Below are positions 1-10,872 of a stretch of 64,000 bases of DNA, in pieces. The first letter of the stretch is position 1. Each line of letters opens with the position of its first letter. A model generated the notes under the pieces. That model saw only the letters and a list, made by a program, of their open reading frames with translations, was not told the origin of the DNA and did not search any database. Origin of the DNA: Maniola hyperantus (Eukaryota; Arthropoda; Insecta; Lepidoptera; Nymphalidae); contig NC_048541.1 of the NCBI RefSeq assembly GCF_902806685.2, positions 16,068,662 through 16,132,661 on the forward strand, written 5' to 3'. Both the position numbers and the translations under genes were made by a program.

Positions 1-235
1 TCTTTTTTTTTCATTTATTCAGAGACAAGTTAGCCCTTGACCGCAATCTCACATGGTGGTAAGTGACGATGCAGTCGAAGATAGAAGCGGGCTAACCTGG
101 AATGGGTATGGCAGTTTTTAATAAACCCATGCCCTTTTGATTTCTACACGGCATCGTACCGGAACGCTAAATCGCTTGGCGGCACGGCTTTTCTGGAAGG
201 GTGGTAACTAGCCACGGCCAAAGCCTCCCACCAAA
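1..235 (-). mobile_element. SINE-1, 3' part
   Basis: A poly-T start (tail on the minus strand) is followed by the SINE-1 body (CTTGACCGCAATCTCAC, AGCGGGCTAACCTGGAA, CTAGCCACGGCC). The tRNA-like head is missing. Confidence 0.75.
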
Positions 236-299
236 CAAATATTATCTAACCTATTAACATTAATTTTTTTTTTTTTTTTCCTTTTAATACAATAAAACT

Positions 300-453
300 T
301 AAAGCTAGCCTTATCTAATTACTATATAAATCATGACCGCGTGGAATGGTGCCAAGAATACTGGCTGCATTTCCGCGCTGGACAGCCAGGCTGATCCGTT
401 GCGCAAAAAATGAGCCAGCCCTTCTGTCACCAGTTGAGGCTATTAATCGCGGT
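300..453 (-). repeat. Dispersed repeat with remnant coding frame; holds a Helitron empty site
   Basis: It matches 43618-43648 plus 43856-43990. The minus-strand frame reads RAGSFFAQRISLAVQRGNAA in both, so it is probably the C-terminus of an unidentified mobile-element protein. The junction 318/319 is the uninterrupted form of the site filled by a Helitron at 43649. Confidence 0.6.
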
Positions 454-465
454 ATTAATAGCCTC
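436..465. repeat. Perfect 12-bp-stem hairpin
   Basis: GAGGCTATTAAT, a 6-base loop, then ATTAATAGCCTC. The second copy of the host repeat (43971-43990) has only the first arm. Confidence 0.6.
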
Positions 466-629
466 ATTATATTTGTATGTGGGAGGTTACATTGTTGTTC
501 ATCGATTGAGTTGAATTTTTCCACAATTTTCCTCAAACTGGGCGCACCATAGCTAATTTGTCAAAATAATAGGTAAAGCTTTTACATAAGTGTGCTTTGT
601 GCCTAACTCCTGTGCTTTTATTTTACTTA

Positions 630-851
630 TCTATCTATATACAAAAGGAAAAGCTGACTGACTGACTGAGTGATCTATCAACACAGCTCAAACTACTAGA
701 CGGATCGGCGGATGAAATTTGACATACAAATAGCTATTAAGACGTAGACATCCGCTAAGAAAGGATTTTTGAAAATTCAACCCCTAAGGGGGTGAAACAG
801 GCGTTTGAAATTTGTGTGGTCCACGCGGATGAAGTTGTGAGCATAAGCTAG
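630..851 (+). mobile_element. HelA Helitron
   Basis: TC start, CTGACTGACTGA run, body AAGAAAGGATTTTTGAAAAT, then CTAG followed by T. Confidence 0.8.
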
Positions 852-1061
852 TTATTTATATAACAACTATTACAATCCAGCTATCCGATACATTTCCTTT
901 TAGATATTAAATCGAAACGACAAATTAAAGTTCTCTTTCATCTCAATGTTGTTCCATATTCAAAGCACACCTCGGCGAAGAATTTCAATCTACCCTCCCC
1001 TATTTAATCAATTACAAATAAAAAATCGCTCGTCACCTCGTGTATAGCATGAGAATTGAGC

Positions 1062-1456
1062 GAAAAAAAAAACCGGTCAAGTGCGAGTCAGACTCGCGCA
1101 CCGAGGGTTCCGTATTACAATCGTATTTTATCGATATTTTACACGACAAATTAAAAACTATTATGCCTAATAATGAATGAAAATCTGTTTTAGAATGTAC
1201 AAGTAAAGCCCTTTCATATGATACCCCATTTGGTATAGTAGTCTTACTTAGATAGATGTTTGACCACAAATTCACGGTTTTTTAGATTTTTCCCCTCATG
1301 TCTTCTATAAGACCTACCTTCCTGACAAATTTCATGATTCTAGGTCAACGGGAAGTACTCTATAGGTTTCTTGACAGACAGACAGAAAGACCGCCAGACA
1401 ACAAAGTGATTCTATAAGGGTTCCGTTTTTCCTTTTGAGGTACGGAACCCTAAAAA
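1062..1456 (+). repeat. R1 dispersed repeat, full length
   Basis: It opens CCGGTCAAGTGCGAGTC and ends GGTACGGAACCCTAAAAA, with a CAGACAGACAGA run before the end. GGGTTCCGTA near the start and TACGGAACCC at the end are inverted. The class is uncertain: non-autonomous, SINE-like or foldback. Confidence 0.75.
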
Positions 1457-1734
1457 TCATTAAATCACTCCGCACCACAAAACCTATTTAAAAAAGCTAT
1501 TTTTTATTCCGCCCCCGCGTTCAGCCTTGAAACTGCACATAACTTCGATACCAGGGTGACCATTTTTCATTTTTAATTGAGTTCACTCCGTGTTTTACAA
1601 CATTTTATTATTGTTTTGTTCAGTCGTCCGTCCATCTGAGCATTACAACCATTATGTTCTAACACCTACAAAACAGACCTATGTATATAAAAAAATTAAC
1701 GTTTTTTTTTCATCCATACCCCTTCCTGGTTGGG

Positions 1735-1890
1735 TTTCTTCCATTTTAGATTACATCGTCACTTACACCATCAGATGAAATATGTAGTTAACAAGGAATA
1801 AGTTGAGAGACTTCAAAACAAGAGTGATCTAAACTTCATACGTGTCTTACTTGGCATGATTGTCGCCAAGCGAAAGCCTATTTTGAATTT
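1735..1890 (+). mobile_element. Degenerate LINE/SINE 3' tails
   Basis: Two weak matches to the 3' end shared by SINE-1 and the WNTLP LINE (CATCGTCACTTACACCATCAG; TTGTCGCCAAGCGAAAGCC). Confidence 0.35.
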
Positions 1891-1944
1891 AAAGATTAGT
1901 AAATATTAAAAATAAATAATTATATTATCGAATACTAACTATTA

Positions 1945-2130
1945 ACTGCCCGTAGCTTCACTTGGAAAAAATATTATAAATCTTCTTTATTCTCTATTAC
2001 GTGGGAATTTAAAAAAATTTGAATTAATCATAGAGTCATTATAAAGAAAACCTTTGTGCGAGCTTTCAGATTTCTAGACCCAAAGGTTTGGGTTCAGCGT
2101 TGATGAGTTAGTGAGTCATGACCTTTTCTT
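1945..2130 (-). mobile_element. Degenerate Helitron-like fragment
   Basis: CCCGTAGCTTCACTTGG resembles the Helitron 3' hairpin, and GCGTTGATGAGTTAGTGAGT resembles the 5' half of HelA. Confidence 0.35.
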
Positions 2131-2141
2131 TTTATAGTATA

Positions 2142-2367
2142 CTAGATGATGCCCGCGACTTCGTTCGCGTGGATTTATATTTTTGAAAATCCCATGGGAA
2201 CTCATTGATTTTCCGGGATAAATAGTAGCCTATGTCCTCCCCTGGGGATGCAATCTATATCTGTACCAAATTTCGTCAAAATTGGTTCAACGGATGGGCC
2301 GTGAAAGGCTAGCAGACAGACAGACAGATAGACAGACACACTTTCGCATTTATAATATTAGTTTGGA
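2142..2367 (-). mobile_element. HelB Helitron
   Basis: CTAG end, GCCCGCGACTTCGTTCGCG hairpin, GACAGACAGACAGA run, and TTTATAATATTAGT near the start. Confidence 0.8.
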
Positions 2368-2615
2368 ATAGTATGGAAGTATGGTCACCCTAAAACGTAT
2401 ATTTTAGCTTAGCGCGGAGTCTTCTAATTTATTTCCAAAAGAATGTTAATTCGAACCTTATTTGGTAAGATACGGCGAAGTTTCCGCCATTTTATGCAAA
2501 TGCGGACGTTTTTTATAGAATGTAATTTTCAGTTAACGACAGGTTCCGCTGGAACTCGAGGAAACCGTAGATATTCAAATCACACCTTTATGTATGAGAT
2601 ATAAATATAAATGCT

Positions 2616-2865
2616 ATGGGGTGGTGTAATGTAGTAGCAAAAGCATTTATCAAAAAAAATACTTTTGCCTCCTCATTTCTAATCTGTACCGCTAAGATTT
2701 GGAACACCCTTCCAGCATCAGTTTTCCCCTCCAATCATAATATGGGTACCTTCAAGTCAAGAGTGGATAGGCATCTTCTAGGCAAGCGCGCTCCATCTTA
2801 GGCTGCATCGTCACTTGCCACCAGGTCTGATTGCAGCCAAGCGCTAGTCTATGAATTTAAAAATA
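2616..2865 (+). mobile_element. LINE 3' end with C-terminal coding remnant
   Basis: The frame 2616-2801 reads FASSFLICTAKIWNTLPASV and ends HLLGKRAPS, matching the minus-strand copy at 10310-10672. It is the C-terminus of a Jockey/CR1-type reverse-transcriptase protein. The 3' UTR (CACTTGCCACCAGGTCTGAT) resembles the SINE-1 tail. Confidence 0.7.
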
Positions 2866-3299
2866 AAAACCGGCCAAGTGCGAGTCAGGCTCGCGCAATG
2901 AGGGTTCCGTACTACAGTCGTATTTTTTCGACATCTTGCAGGATAAATCAAAAACTATGATATTTAAAAATAAATAAAAATCTGTTTTAGAATGCACAGG
3001 TGAAGACCTTTCATAATATGATACCCCACTTGATATAGTTATTTAAAAAATTGGAAATACTAATTATTAGTTCATGACCACAACTTAATTTTTTTTGTGT
3101 GGTGTAACCACAAATTCACGGTTTTCAGATTTTTCCCCAAATGTCAGCTATAAGATCTACCTACCTGCCAAATTTCATGATTGTAGGTCAACGGGAAGTA
3201 CCCTGTAGGTTTCTTGATAGACCGAGAGACAGACAGACAACAAAGTGATCCTATAGGTAAGGGTTGCTTTTTCCTGTTGAGGTACGGAACCCTAAAAAA
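2866..3299 (+). repeat. R1 dispersed repeat, full length
   Basis: ACCGGCCAAGTGCGAGTCAG start and TACGGAACCCTAAAAA end. A second, isolated R1 end lies at 3436-3466. Confidence 0.75.
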
Positions 3300-4340
3300 C
3301 AGAAAAGACACACGGAACCCCTGCCAGTGAGGCGTGCGGAATAAATCCACTGGATTATGTGAACTTATTGCGGGATGAGTGCTATAGAAGGATGTTATTG
3401 CCTGGCTTTTTTATTAGTGAGACCTCAAGTCTAGTCCTTTTGAGGTACGGAACCCTAAAAATTTTTTAAAGTAGGCCAGACTTTTGAGCTTGGTCAAAAT
3501 TTAACAAAACCCGACGGTTAATGTTTCAATTTTTATGGTTTTTTGGGGGTTTTAACCACATTTTTTCCACATGAAATAGAAACACAATTATTGCATACAA
3601 TTTTGCGATAGATAAAAATCCGAACACTGCTCCCTAGGTTTTTCAGTTTTAATCGAAAACGGTTATATTTTATTTCCTGTAGTTTTTAGGGTTCCGGATC
3701 CTATTAATCGGTATCACTCTGCTGTCTGTCTGTCTGTCCGTGTGTCTGACTAGCCTGTCCGCGTGTCACAGGTCTCTAGCTCGTAGACGAAATGTTACAA
3801 GACGAAGAGTTACAAAATCTGAAATTTTGTTATTTGGTGTAAAACGTTCACCCAAAACCAAATTCAAATTGAGAAATTATTTTTCAGGAATATTATTGAA
3901 TTAGAAATTATTTTTTATCTCTCATACAAATGTAAAATTTTATTTTTGCGGCTTACATTTTTATTGGAACCTTCTCTTTCTAGGAAAACTACAGTGAATA
4001 AATCTATCCTTCTCATGTTTTATGATTGGCTCTAGACTGTTAACATACCTACTTCCCGCCTTAACAATACAAGGTTTGCAATATTATTCAACTTTCCCTA
4101 TTGCGGCCAATAGCTATGGTACCAACAATTTTACAATCCAAACTTTCCTTTCATAACGGTCAATTCCGGATATAATTTGGGAGGGTAGTTTTGAAAACCA
4201 ATTACATCTCCGCCGAAGAAGTTCACCGGACGGCCTCAGCCCTCAGGCCATCGGTGCCGATACGAAATTAAAACGATTCCAATATAACTAATGGCCTTTT
4301 AAGATTTTACAAAGAATCTTATCTTTCCCAAGTTATAGAG
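3300..4340. other. No gene; one R5 fragment
   Basis: An R5 repeat lies at 3685-3790 (TTTTTAGGGTTCCGG then a CTGTCTGTC run; also at 14704-14815 and 40497-40560). Otherwise AT-rich sequence with no recognised feature. Confidence 0.5.
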
Positions 4341-4734
4341 AGAGAGCCAGTACGTGCCAGACCTTCGTTATTTTACAAAAGCTGAAAGTTTCTCTGTGTA
4401 TAGTCTTCATAATACAGGGAAGAACGATCGTTTTAAAAGTGTACAAAATCTTAAGTCAAAGTATAAAGTCATTTTTTTTATATTTTCTTCAGAATATTAT
4501 TAGAAATCACGTCATGCATTGCCAAACACTTACTAGTTATCGTGGCTACCCCCTGCCAGACGCCCTTAAAGTTTAAAAGTTTAAGACTTTTTACACCTTT
4601 ATTACCTGCTATCTGCCAAAGCCACCATAATCCAAACTTCATAGTCACTGATCGTTCCTCCTTGTGTTGGGGACAGTACGCAGAGAAACTTTCAGCTTTT
4701 ATAAAATAACGAAAGCCTGGCAAATGCTGGCTCT
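4341..4734. mobile_element. MITE-7, inverted-repeat element
   Basis: Arms of about 55 bp: AGAGCCAGTACGTGCCAGAC at 4343 and its inverted relative ending 4734. They continue into TTCGTTATTTTACAAAAGC and GAAAGTTTCTCTG. Half-copies occur at 42500-42649 and 60690-60848. Confidence 0.65.
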
Positions 4735-4869
4735 TAGGCCATTATGATTCCGGGATATCCCGTTCAGGCAAATTGAGAAAGTTTCAACGTTAACTCGATA
4801 TAATTGATGTTTATTTACGTAAAGACAATAGAACTGCGATAGAAAACTGCACGATAATTTTATAAACGA

Positions 4870-5119
4870 CTAGCTTATGCCCGCGACTCCGTCCGCGTGG
4901 ACTACACAAATTTCAAACCCCTATTTCACCCCTCTAGGGGTTGAATTTTCAAAAACCTTTTCTTAGCGGATGCCTACGTCATAATCGCTATCTGCATACC
5001 CAGCCCGAACCGTCCAGTAGTTAGAGCTGTGCGTTGATAGATCAGTCGGTCCATCAGTTAGTCGGTCAGTCGGTCAGTCAGTCAGTCAGTCACCTTTAAC
5101 TTTTATACATATATTTAGA
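4870..5119 (-). mobile_element. HelA Helitron, downstream unit of a tandem pair
   Basis: CTAG at 4870 and TTTAGA at 5119. It directly abuts the next Helitron end. Confidence 0.85.
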
Positions 5120-5170
5120 CTAGCGCCCGCGACATTGTCCGCGTGGACTACACACATTTCAAACCCCTAT
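5120..5170 (-). mobile_element. HelA 3' end fragment, tandem to the previous copy
   Basis: CTAG with its GC hairpin follows the TCTAAA start of the neighbour with no bases between. It is cut at 5170 by an RTE tail (ATCATCATCATCAACCGATA, 5168-5192). Confidence 0.75.
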
Positions 5171-5192
5171 CATCATCATCAACCGATAGACG

Positions 5193-7055
5193 TCTAATGC
5201 TATTAGAAAATATGGAGGTATTGTTTAGGTTAGGTCTTTTATTAGAGGAATATTCTAAAGCGCAGTGTACACGGTAAAACACTTAGAGGTGGGAGACCAA
5301 GGCAGCGAAAGAGGACTGAGGTTAGGCAATTGAAATTAATCCCTTGTACTGGAGTAGTCAAGTTCTGAACTACGCTGTTAATATATTATTCAAGTGCCGA
5401 GGTAATGGAATATGCTTTAAAGATACTTAACCCTTTCTGTGCACCCCTTTACATGTATACACCCCTTGCTAAGTCTTGCGTTTGATATGGTAGCGACTTA
5501 TGTCACTATACACAAGGTGTAACCAGAACGTTAGCAAAAACTTAGCGTTATTGTTATACTACCTAAACACAATCCAATACCAATAACCATTTGCCTCATT
5601 TTGTAGTTTTAGTAAGTTTTTAGACACTTGTGAAGAAAATAAATTTATTTGTACTATTGAACATGATCTTTTTTGTATCGAATTTTTTTAAAGAACAAAG
5701 CAACTCAATCAATAAAATTAAATAAAACTCTATAACTCACTTGTGAATGATAGCAATGAAAAAGTCACAGTTTAATTATAAGTTGGTGTCATTATGTGCC
5801 TTATTGCGGAGAAATTAGAGCCACTTTATAAGCAAGTATGTTTAAAAGTTTGGTTCCAAATTCATGAATGAAAGGTCCTGTAACAAAGGTAGAATAAAAT
5901 AATAAAACCACTTAAGTGCATAAAAAGCGCAAGAAATGTCCGCACAGATTGCCCGAATCGGTTGACACCCACTTTCCGGGCGGAATTGCGGAAATGGGAA
6001 TAGTAAAAATTTAATTTTGCACCTTAATAACCGCCAGTTTCCGCTTTTCCCCACTTTTGTTCCAGTATCCTATAAAAGATGCATCGGAAAAGGAAAATTA
6101 ATTTCTGAATGCGCTCGGGGAGGCGCGAAACAGGTAAAGTCTAACCTATTTACAAAAGTGGAAAATTCTTTACATTTTGAATGCACTACAAGCAATTTTT
6201 CTGCAAGTTTGGATCTATTCCAAATTATGAAAATGCCAAATTAATAATATTTATTGAGAATGTTTAAAAAAGACTTAATAGTTATAAAAGTTAGGTTAAT
6301 AAAAATGTAACTTTTTTTTTATTCAATTAAATTTTGCTTATGGGTAATATTATAAAGTACCTAAGTACTAAGTACCTTAATAAGCATTAAAGAAGAATTT
6401 TCACTTCCTAAGAAGGTTAAAATAGGGAAGGAAAGTTCGTCATTCATTAAGTTAAATCCACCCAGGAAATTTGATTTCGTCTCTAGTGAAATTATGTAAA
6501 ATTGAAAAGGCCAGCCGGGCCTACCAGTGGACCATACATTGAATCTAAAAATATCATTTTTAGTAGCATTCCAACCAAGAGAGTTTTCAATTCGGTGCGT
6601 ATTATTTCCAAATAAAATCACAAAACGAGGTTTTTAAATTGCACAATCAGAGGTACAAATTAAGAGATCCTCCCAACCGAGAGTTCTCGATACAAGAATG
6701 GGATCGGCTGTAATATTTAAATCGGGCCCATTGTACGGGATCGAATGTCTAAAATTGCCTATTACCAGGCCTGGAGTGCGCCAATATTGCTGCTTTATCC
6801 AATTTATCGTTCGTTCTTTACTATTTCTTCAGACAATTGCGATTTATTCGCGAACTCTTTGAGCAAAGCTTTTGGCAGTCAATTTCAAGTATTTTCCTTA
6901 CCTTTCCTTACTTTAATATACCTAGCGTATTCAATGGAAATTCTTTTACGTAGGAAAGAAACTAATAAAGGCAAGAAAGAAAGAAATGAAAAAATCTCTA
7001 TTTTGGATGGCTCTCGGCAAAAATACATTCAGATAAGATTAAATTATATTAAGGA
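5193..7055. other. No gene recognised
   Basis: AT-rich sequence. It holds an R10 fragment at 5506-5560 (GGTGTAACCAGAACG, also at 16192) and open frames up to 104 codons (6745-7059) without family features. Confidence 0.5.
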
Positions 7056-7316
7056 CTAGAGGATGCAAACTACTTCGTCCGCGTGAATTTAGGTTTCAAA
7101 AAATCTTGTGGGAACTCTTTGATTTTCCGGGATAAAAAGTTGCCCATGTTAATTTCCGGGACGCACGCTACCTCTGTACCAAATTTCATACAAAACGGTT
7201 AAACGGATGGGCCTTTAAGAATCCCGTGGGAACAAGTAGCCTATGTCGCTCACTCTGTCCCATCAAAATCGGTTAAACTGTTGGGCCGTAAAAAGTTAGC
7301 AGACAGACAGACAGAC
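7056..7316 (-). mobile_element. HelB Helitron with internal partial duplication
   Basis: CTAG end. The block CCCGTGGGAAC...GTAGCCTATGT recurs internally near 7221-7250. A GACAGACAGACAGA run lies near the 5' end. Confidence 0.65.
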
Positions 7317-7605
7317 CTTGATATGTACCTTAACGGGCATAGATTTAGATTGAGATTACAAGAAATTGCAAGACTTCAGAGAAAATAAAACATAAAGAAG
7401 CGAAAACTTTAATCTTAAAACTGCCATATTTACCAGTAAGGTAAAAACGGCACTACGCTCACTATTTTAATACGAAAATATTTCGAAACAATTTTTCACG
7501 GCAGACACTTTGAAAATAAACAGCTGAGCGCATTTAATATCGCCGCCTATATATTTAGAAGGTCCTGCACCATTTTACTGTGAAAAACCTTGTACACGAC
7601 TGTTT

Positions 7606-7690
7606 CGACGACCTCCCTGGCGAAGTGATGAGAACTATGGCCTTATGTGCGGGTTCGATTCCCAGCATTGACAATAATTTGTTTATAACT
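7606..7690 (+). mobile_element. SINE-1 tRNA-like head fragment
   Basis: CCTCCCTGGCGAAGTG as A box and GGGTTCGATTCCC as B box. It runs into a Helitron fragment (7689-7771). Confidence 0.6.
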
Positions 7691-7771
7691 AGAGGATGGC
7701 TGCAACTTCGTCCGCGTGGATTCAGGGTTTTTAAAAATTGCCGTGGAAACTCTTTGATTTTACGGGGTAAA
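7689..7771 (-). mobile_element. HelC/HelB 3' fragment
   Basis: CTAG, then ACTTCGTCCGCGTGGATT and AACTCTTTGATTTTACGGGG. Confidence 0.6.
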
Positions 7772-8340
7772 ATTAACTAATTAGTTCTTGATGTAGGTAA
7801 TTGGACTATGTTATATTATAAGTAAAGAGAATAGAAAGTTGTGAATATTGCATCCACCGGCCTACATTTTCTATTGTTTGATTAGGGATGTAATGGCACC
7901 CTTTGGAAAGGTGCTGTAAGGCAGCTTTGCACTATTTTAAATGGGTTATAAAATACAAGATGCCGCGCACACTCCGCCAAAAGGGGGCCTAATAGGCGAA
8001 TTGTTTTATCGCACTCATTATGAGAGAATCTGGCAGATAGGCGGTAGGTATTCATTTTCACTAGATGGGAGTCTTGGGCGATGTAATACGAGAAAATTGG
8101 AATTTCTGTATAATTAATGGCCTTTAGGATTAAGGGAATCCTATATCCAACTATTCTGATAAACTTGGTCTAACTTGTAGGTGCAGTTAAACCTTTCAGG
8201 AGTAAAATACTCTTTGGTTAATGAAGAGTCGTTTTATGTTACAGTTTACATGATACCTATCACAAAATTCGTGTAGGAGCCGTGCTATTCACGAAATTGG
8301 TACGAGGTTTTGAAAATATGGTAACCTAGATGTTACCGTT
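7772..8340. other. No feature recognised
   Basis: Unique-looking AT-rich sequence with no frame, splice pattern or known repeat. Confidence 0.45.
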
Positions 8341-8341
8341 T

Positions 8342-8530
8342 TCCATCTTAGATTTCATCCTGTGCCAAGTGGGTACAAGAACTCATTTTAAGTAAGTAAT
8401 TATTATTAAGTATTTTTACTACTAACTATAAACCCACTCACCATTAATTTTAAGTTTGTTTGTACCTTAGGCACAAGATGAATAAACTTGTTTTTTTTCT
8501 TTCTCCTTTCTTTCTTCTTTCTTTCTAGAT
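8342..8530 (+). mobile_element. LINE 3' end with (CTTT)n tail
   Basis: It includes AAGTGGGTACAAGAACTCAT and GCACAAGATGAATAAACT, then a CTTT-rich tail. An inverted relative lies at 46310-46480 with the same type of tail. Confidence 0.6.
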
Positions 8531-8545
8531 TATCACGACAATCTT

Positions 8546-8668
8546 GATGATCGACACATCACCGGTCCACTATTGAGCACAGGTCACAATGAGAAGAGTT
8601 TTGGCCATAGTCTGCAATTCTGGCCAAGTGCAGACTTCACATACCTTTGAGAACATTATGGAAAACCC
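8546..8668 (-). mobile_element. SINE-2 3' part
   Basis: ATGAGAAGAGTTTTGGCCAT and CCTTTGAGAACATTATGGA. It is the start of a segment duplicated at 9112-9505. Confidence 0.65.
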
Positions 8669-8727
8669 TAAGGCATTACAGACAACCAATAAACCAACAA
8701 ACAAACACGCTAATATGGGTCCGTTTT

Positions 8728-8885
8728 TTTTCCTCGGCAACCTGGGCGGTCTATTTGGCTTCTGGAGCGAGCTTGGATGGCTGGAGTGAAGACTTCGGCG
8801 GGGAAGGGCAATGCACGCACAACAGACGGAAACGTTTAAGTGCGGAAACCAGCCCAGAGCGAAGAAGAAGAAGAAGAAGAAGAAG
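8728..8885 (+). mobile_element. Short non-LTR retroposon with (GAA)n tail and 13-bp target duplication
   Basis: ATGGGTCCGTTTT lies at 8715-8727 and again at 8886-8898. The insert ends in a GAA/AAG run. The related segment at 9330 has this site once (ATGGGTCCGTTTC), giving an empty site. It is probably a 5'-truncated LINE; its family was not identified. Confidence 0.75.
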
Positions 8886-9111
8886 ATGGGTCCGTTTTGG
8901 CCAAAAATGAAGTTTAATCTCCACGGCAAAAGCGGCAAAACGCAAAACAAGTCGCGAGCCAATCGCGCGGCGTTACTTGTCGCCGTTATAATAATTCCTT
9001 GAGATAAAACGACGAGCGAAAATTGTTATCATAGGAAGGCGCCGGAGGTGAGCTTGGACGGCTGTATGCAAGCGTGAGACAATCTTTTTGTCATACCTAT
9101 GTGTACATCTA

Positions 9112-9283
9112 TCTCTCATTATTATCACCACCAACCCATCGCCAGCCCACTAATAACCACTCACACACAGGTCTCCTGTCAGAATAAGTGGAGCTTAGAC
9201 CATAGTCCAGTACTGGCTGGCACAGTGTGGATTGGCAAACTTCACACACCTTTGAGAACATTATGGAAAACCCTCAGGTATTA
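9112..9283 (-). mobile_element. SINE-2 3' part, second copy of the duplicated segment
   Basis: GGTCTCCTGTCAGAATAAG and CCTTTGAGAACATTATGGAA. The sequence after it (ACAACCAATAAACCAACAAA through CTGTATGCAAGCGTGAGAC) repeats 8669-9085. Confidence 0.65.
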
Positions 9284-9584
9284 CAAACAACCAATAAACC
9301 AACAAACAAACACGCTATTTATAACATGGGTCCGTTTCGGCCTCAACTGAAATAATTTCCACGGCAACAGCGGCGAAACGTGAAACAATCCCGACTGGAG
9401 CTGTCGCGAGCCTTGTCACGCGTTATAATAAAACCTCCAGGTAAACGAGCTTGGCCTTGGACTGTATGCAAGCGTGAGACTATATTTTTTTCATACTCAT
9501 CTATCATCATCATCATCATGATCATTATATTATCGTTGGCCCACCACTAAGCACGGGCTACTAGCAAACTTGCTTTATCAACGT

Positions 9585-9800
9585 TGAAGTGCGTACCTCG
9601 TAAATTAGAATATCACTTGCTTTATCGGTGAAGGAAAACATCGTTAGGAAACTTGCATGCCTGAGAGTTAGAGTTATAATATTCTCAAAGGTGTGTGAAG
9701 TCTATCAATCCGTACTAGGTCAGTGTAGTGGACTATGGCTTAAGCCCTTCTCAATGTGAGAGGAGAGCGGTGCTCAGTGGTAGCCCGTCGATGGGTTGAA
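9585..9800 (+). mobile_element. SINE-2, headless
   Basis: AAGTGCGTACCTCG through TCTCAAAGGTGTGTGAAG to GATGGGTTGAAT. A minus-strand 3' end of the same family lies at 9505-9560 and another at 10055-10142. Confidence 0.65.
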
Positions 9801-10224
9801 TTATTGTTGAAAAGAAATACTTAAAATTGTTATTTAATGAAGTTTTTATATAGGTACGTAGCGGCATCACGCATAAAACCATCCTCAAAGTAAGTTGTAT
9901 TCTTTCGCTGATAAAATGCAAATTCGCAAAGATTTGTCTGAAGTTCTTTTATTACTTTCGCTAATAAACGTTCTTGGGAAAAAGCGGCACGGTTATTATC
10001 GTCACCGTCACTTCAATCGATAGACGTCCACAGCTGGACTATCACTTAATATATTTTAATATCATCATCATCAACCACTCACCCATCATTATTGAGAACA
10101 GGTCTCCTCTCAAAATGAGAAGGATTTAAGCCATAGCCTTCTAAAATCTATACCTGTTAAGCTTTATTTACGCCAAAGCAACATAGTGCAATATTGCGGC
10201 ATGCCGTAGGGCTGCATCATAATT

Positions 10225-10672
10225 CATAAGTTTTTTTTATTTATTTTTTATTCGTTATAGGCTTGCACGCTTGACCACGATCACACCTGATGGAAAGTGA
10301 TGATATGGCCTAAGATGGGACGCGTTTGTCTAGAAGGTGCCTATTCACTCTTGTTTTAAAGATACCCGGATTATAATTGACAGGAAACACTGATCTAGGA
10401 AGAGTATTCCAGACCCTAGCTATGCGTATAAGGAATGATGACGCAAAGCGTTTCGTACGCGAAGATGGAATGTTGACGACATAGGGGTGAAAACTCGCCC
10501 GGTGTCTTGCGGTACGGTGGTAGAAAGGTGAGGGAGGGACAAGATCGAACAGCTCCTGAGCACACTCTCCGAAATATATCCTGTAAAACACCGATAGGCC
10601 GGCAACTTTTCGGCGGTGATCAAGACTTTGAAGCTTCCCCAAAAGTGGTGAATCTTTGCCTATAAGTACCAT
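10225..10672 (-). mobile_element. LINE 3' end with C-terminal coding remnant
   Basis: Minus-strand frame 10672-10310, 120 codons, includes LFDLVPPSPFYHRTARHRAS and WNTLPRSVFPVNYNPGIFK and ends LLDKRVPS. This is typical of the C-terminus of Jockey/CR1-type LINE proteins. The 3' UTR and poly-A tail run to 10225. Upstream reverse-transcriptase sequence is missing, so the copy is 5'-truncated and dead. Confidence 0.75.
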
Positions 10673-10675
10673 CCC

Positions 10676-10872
10676 TTGTTGGTTTATTGGATTGTTGGAT
10701 TGTTGGTTTGTCCTTCAATCACGTAGCAATGGAGCAACGCATCGATGTGATTTTTGCATGGGTATAGCTAAAGACCTGGAGAGCGACATAGGCCACTTCT
10801 TATCGCGGGAAATCAAAGACTTCCCACGGGTGAACTTAATCCACATGAAGGTAGTCACGGCATCGGCGAGTT
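10676..10872 (+). mobile_element. HelC Helitron, degenerate
   Basis: TTGGTTTGTCCTTCAATCAC, GCATGGGTATAGCTAAAGACC and a decayed CATCGGCGAG end. Confidence 0.65.

Noticed and set aside
300..550. Overlapping frames on both strands at 315-552
   Set aside because: One probable remnant of an element protein (minus strand, also at 43852) explains them. The plus-strand frame is its shadow.
6745..7059. 104-codon plus-strand frame
   Set aside because: No recognisable domain, no splice or promoter support, and a composition expected by chance.
8570..8962. 130-codon minus-strand frame with a poly-Phe stretch
   Set aside because: It crosses a SINE-2 piece, a target duplication and a GAA tail. It has no family features.
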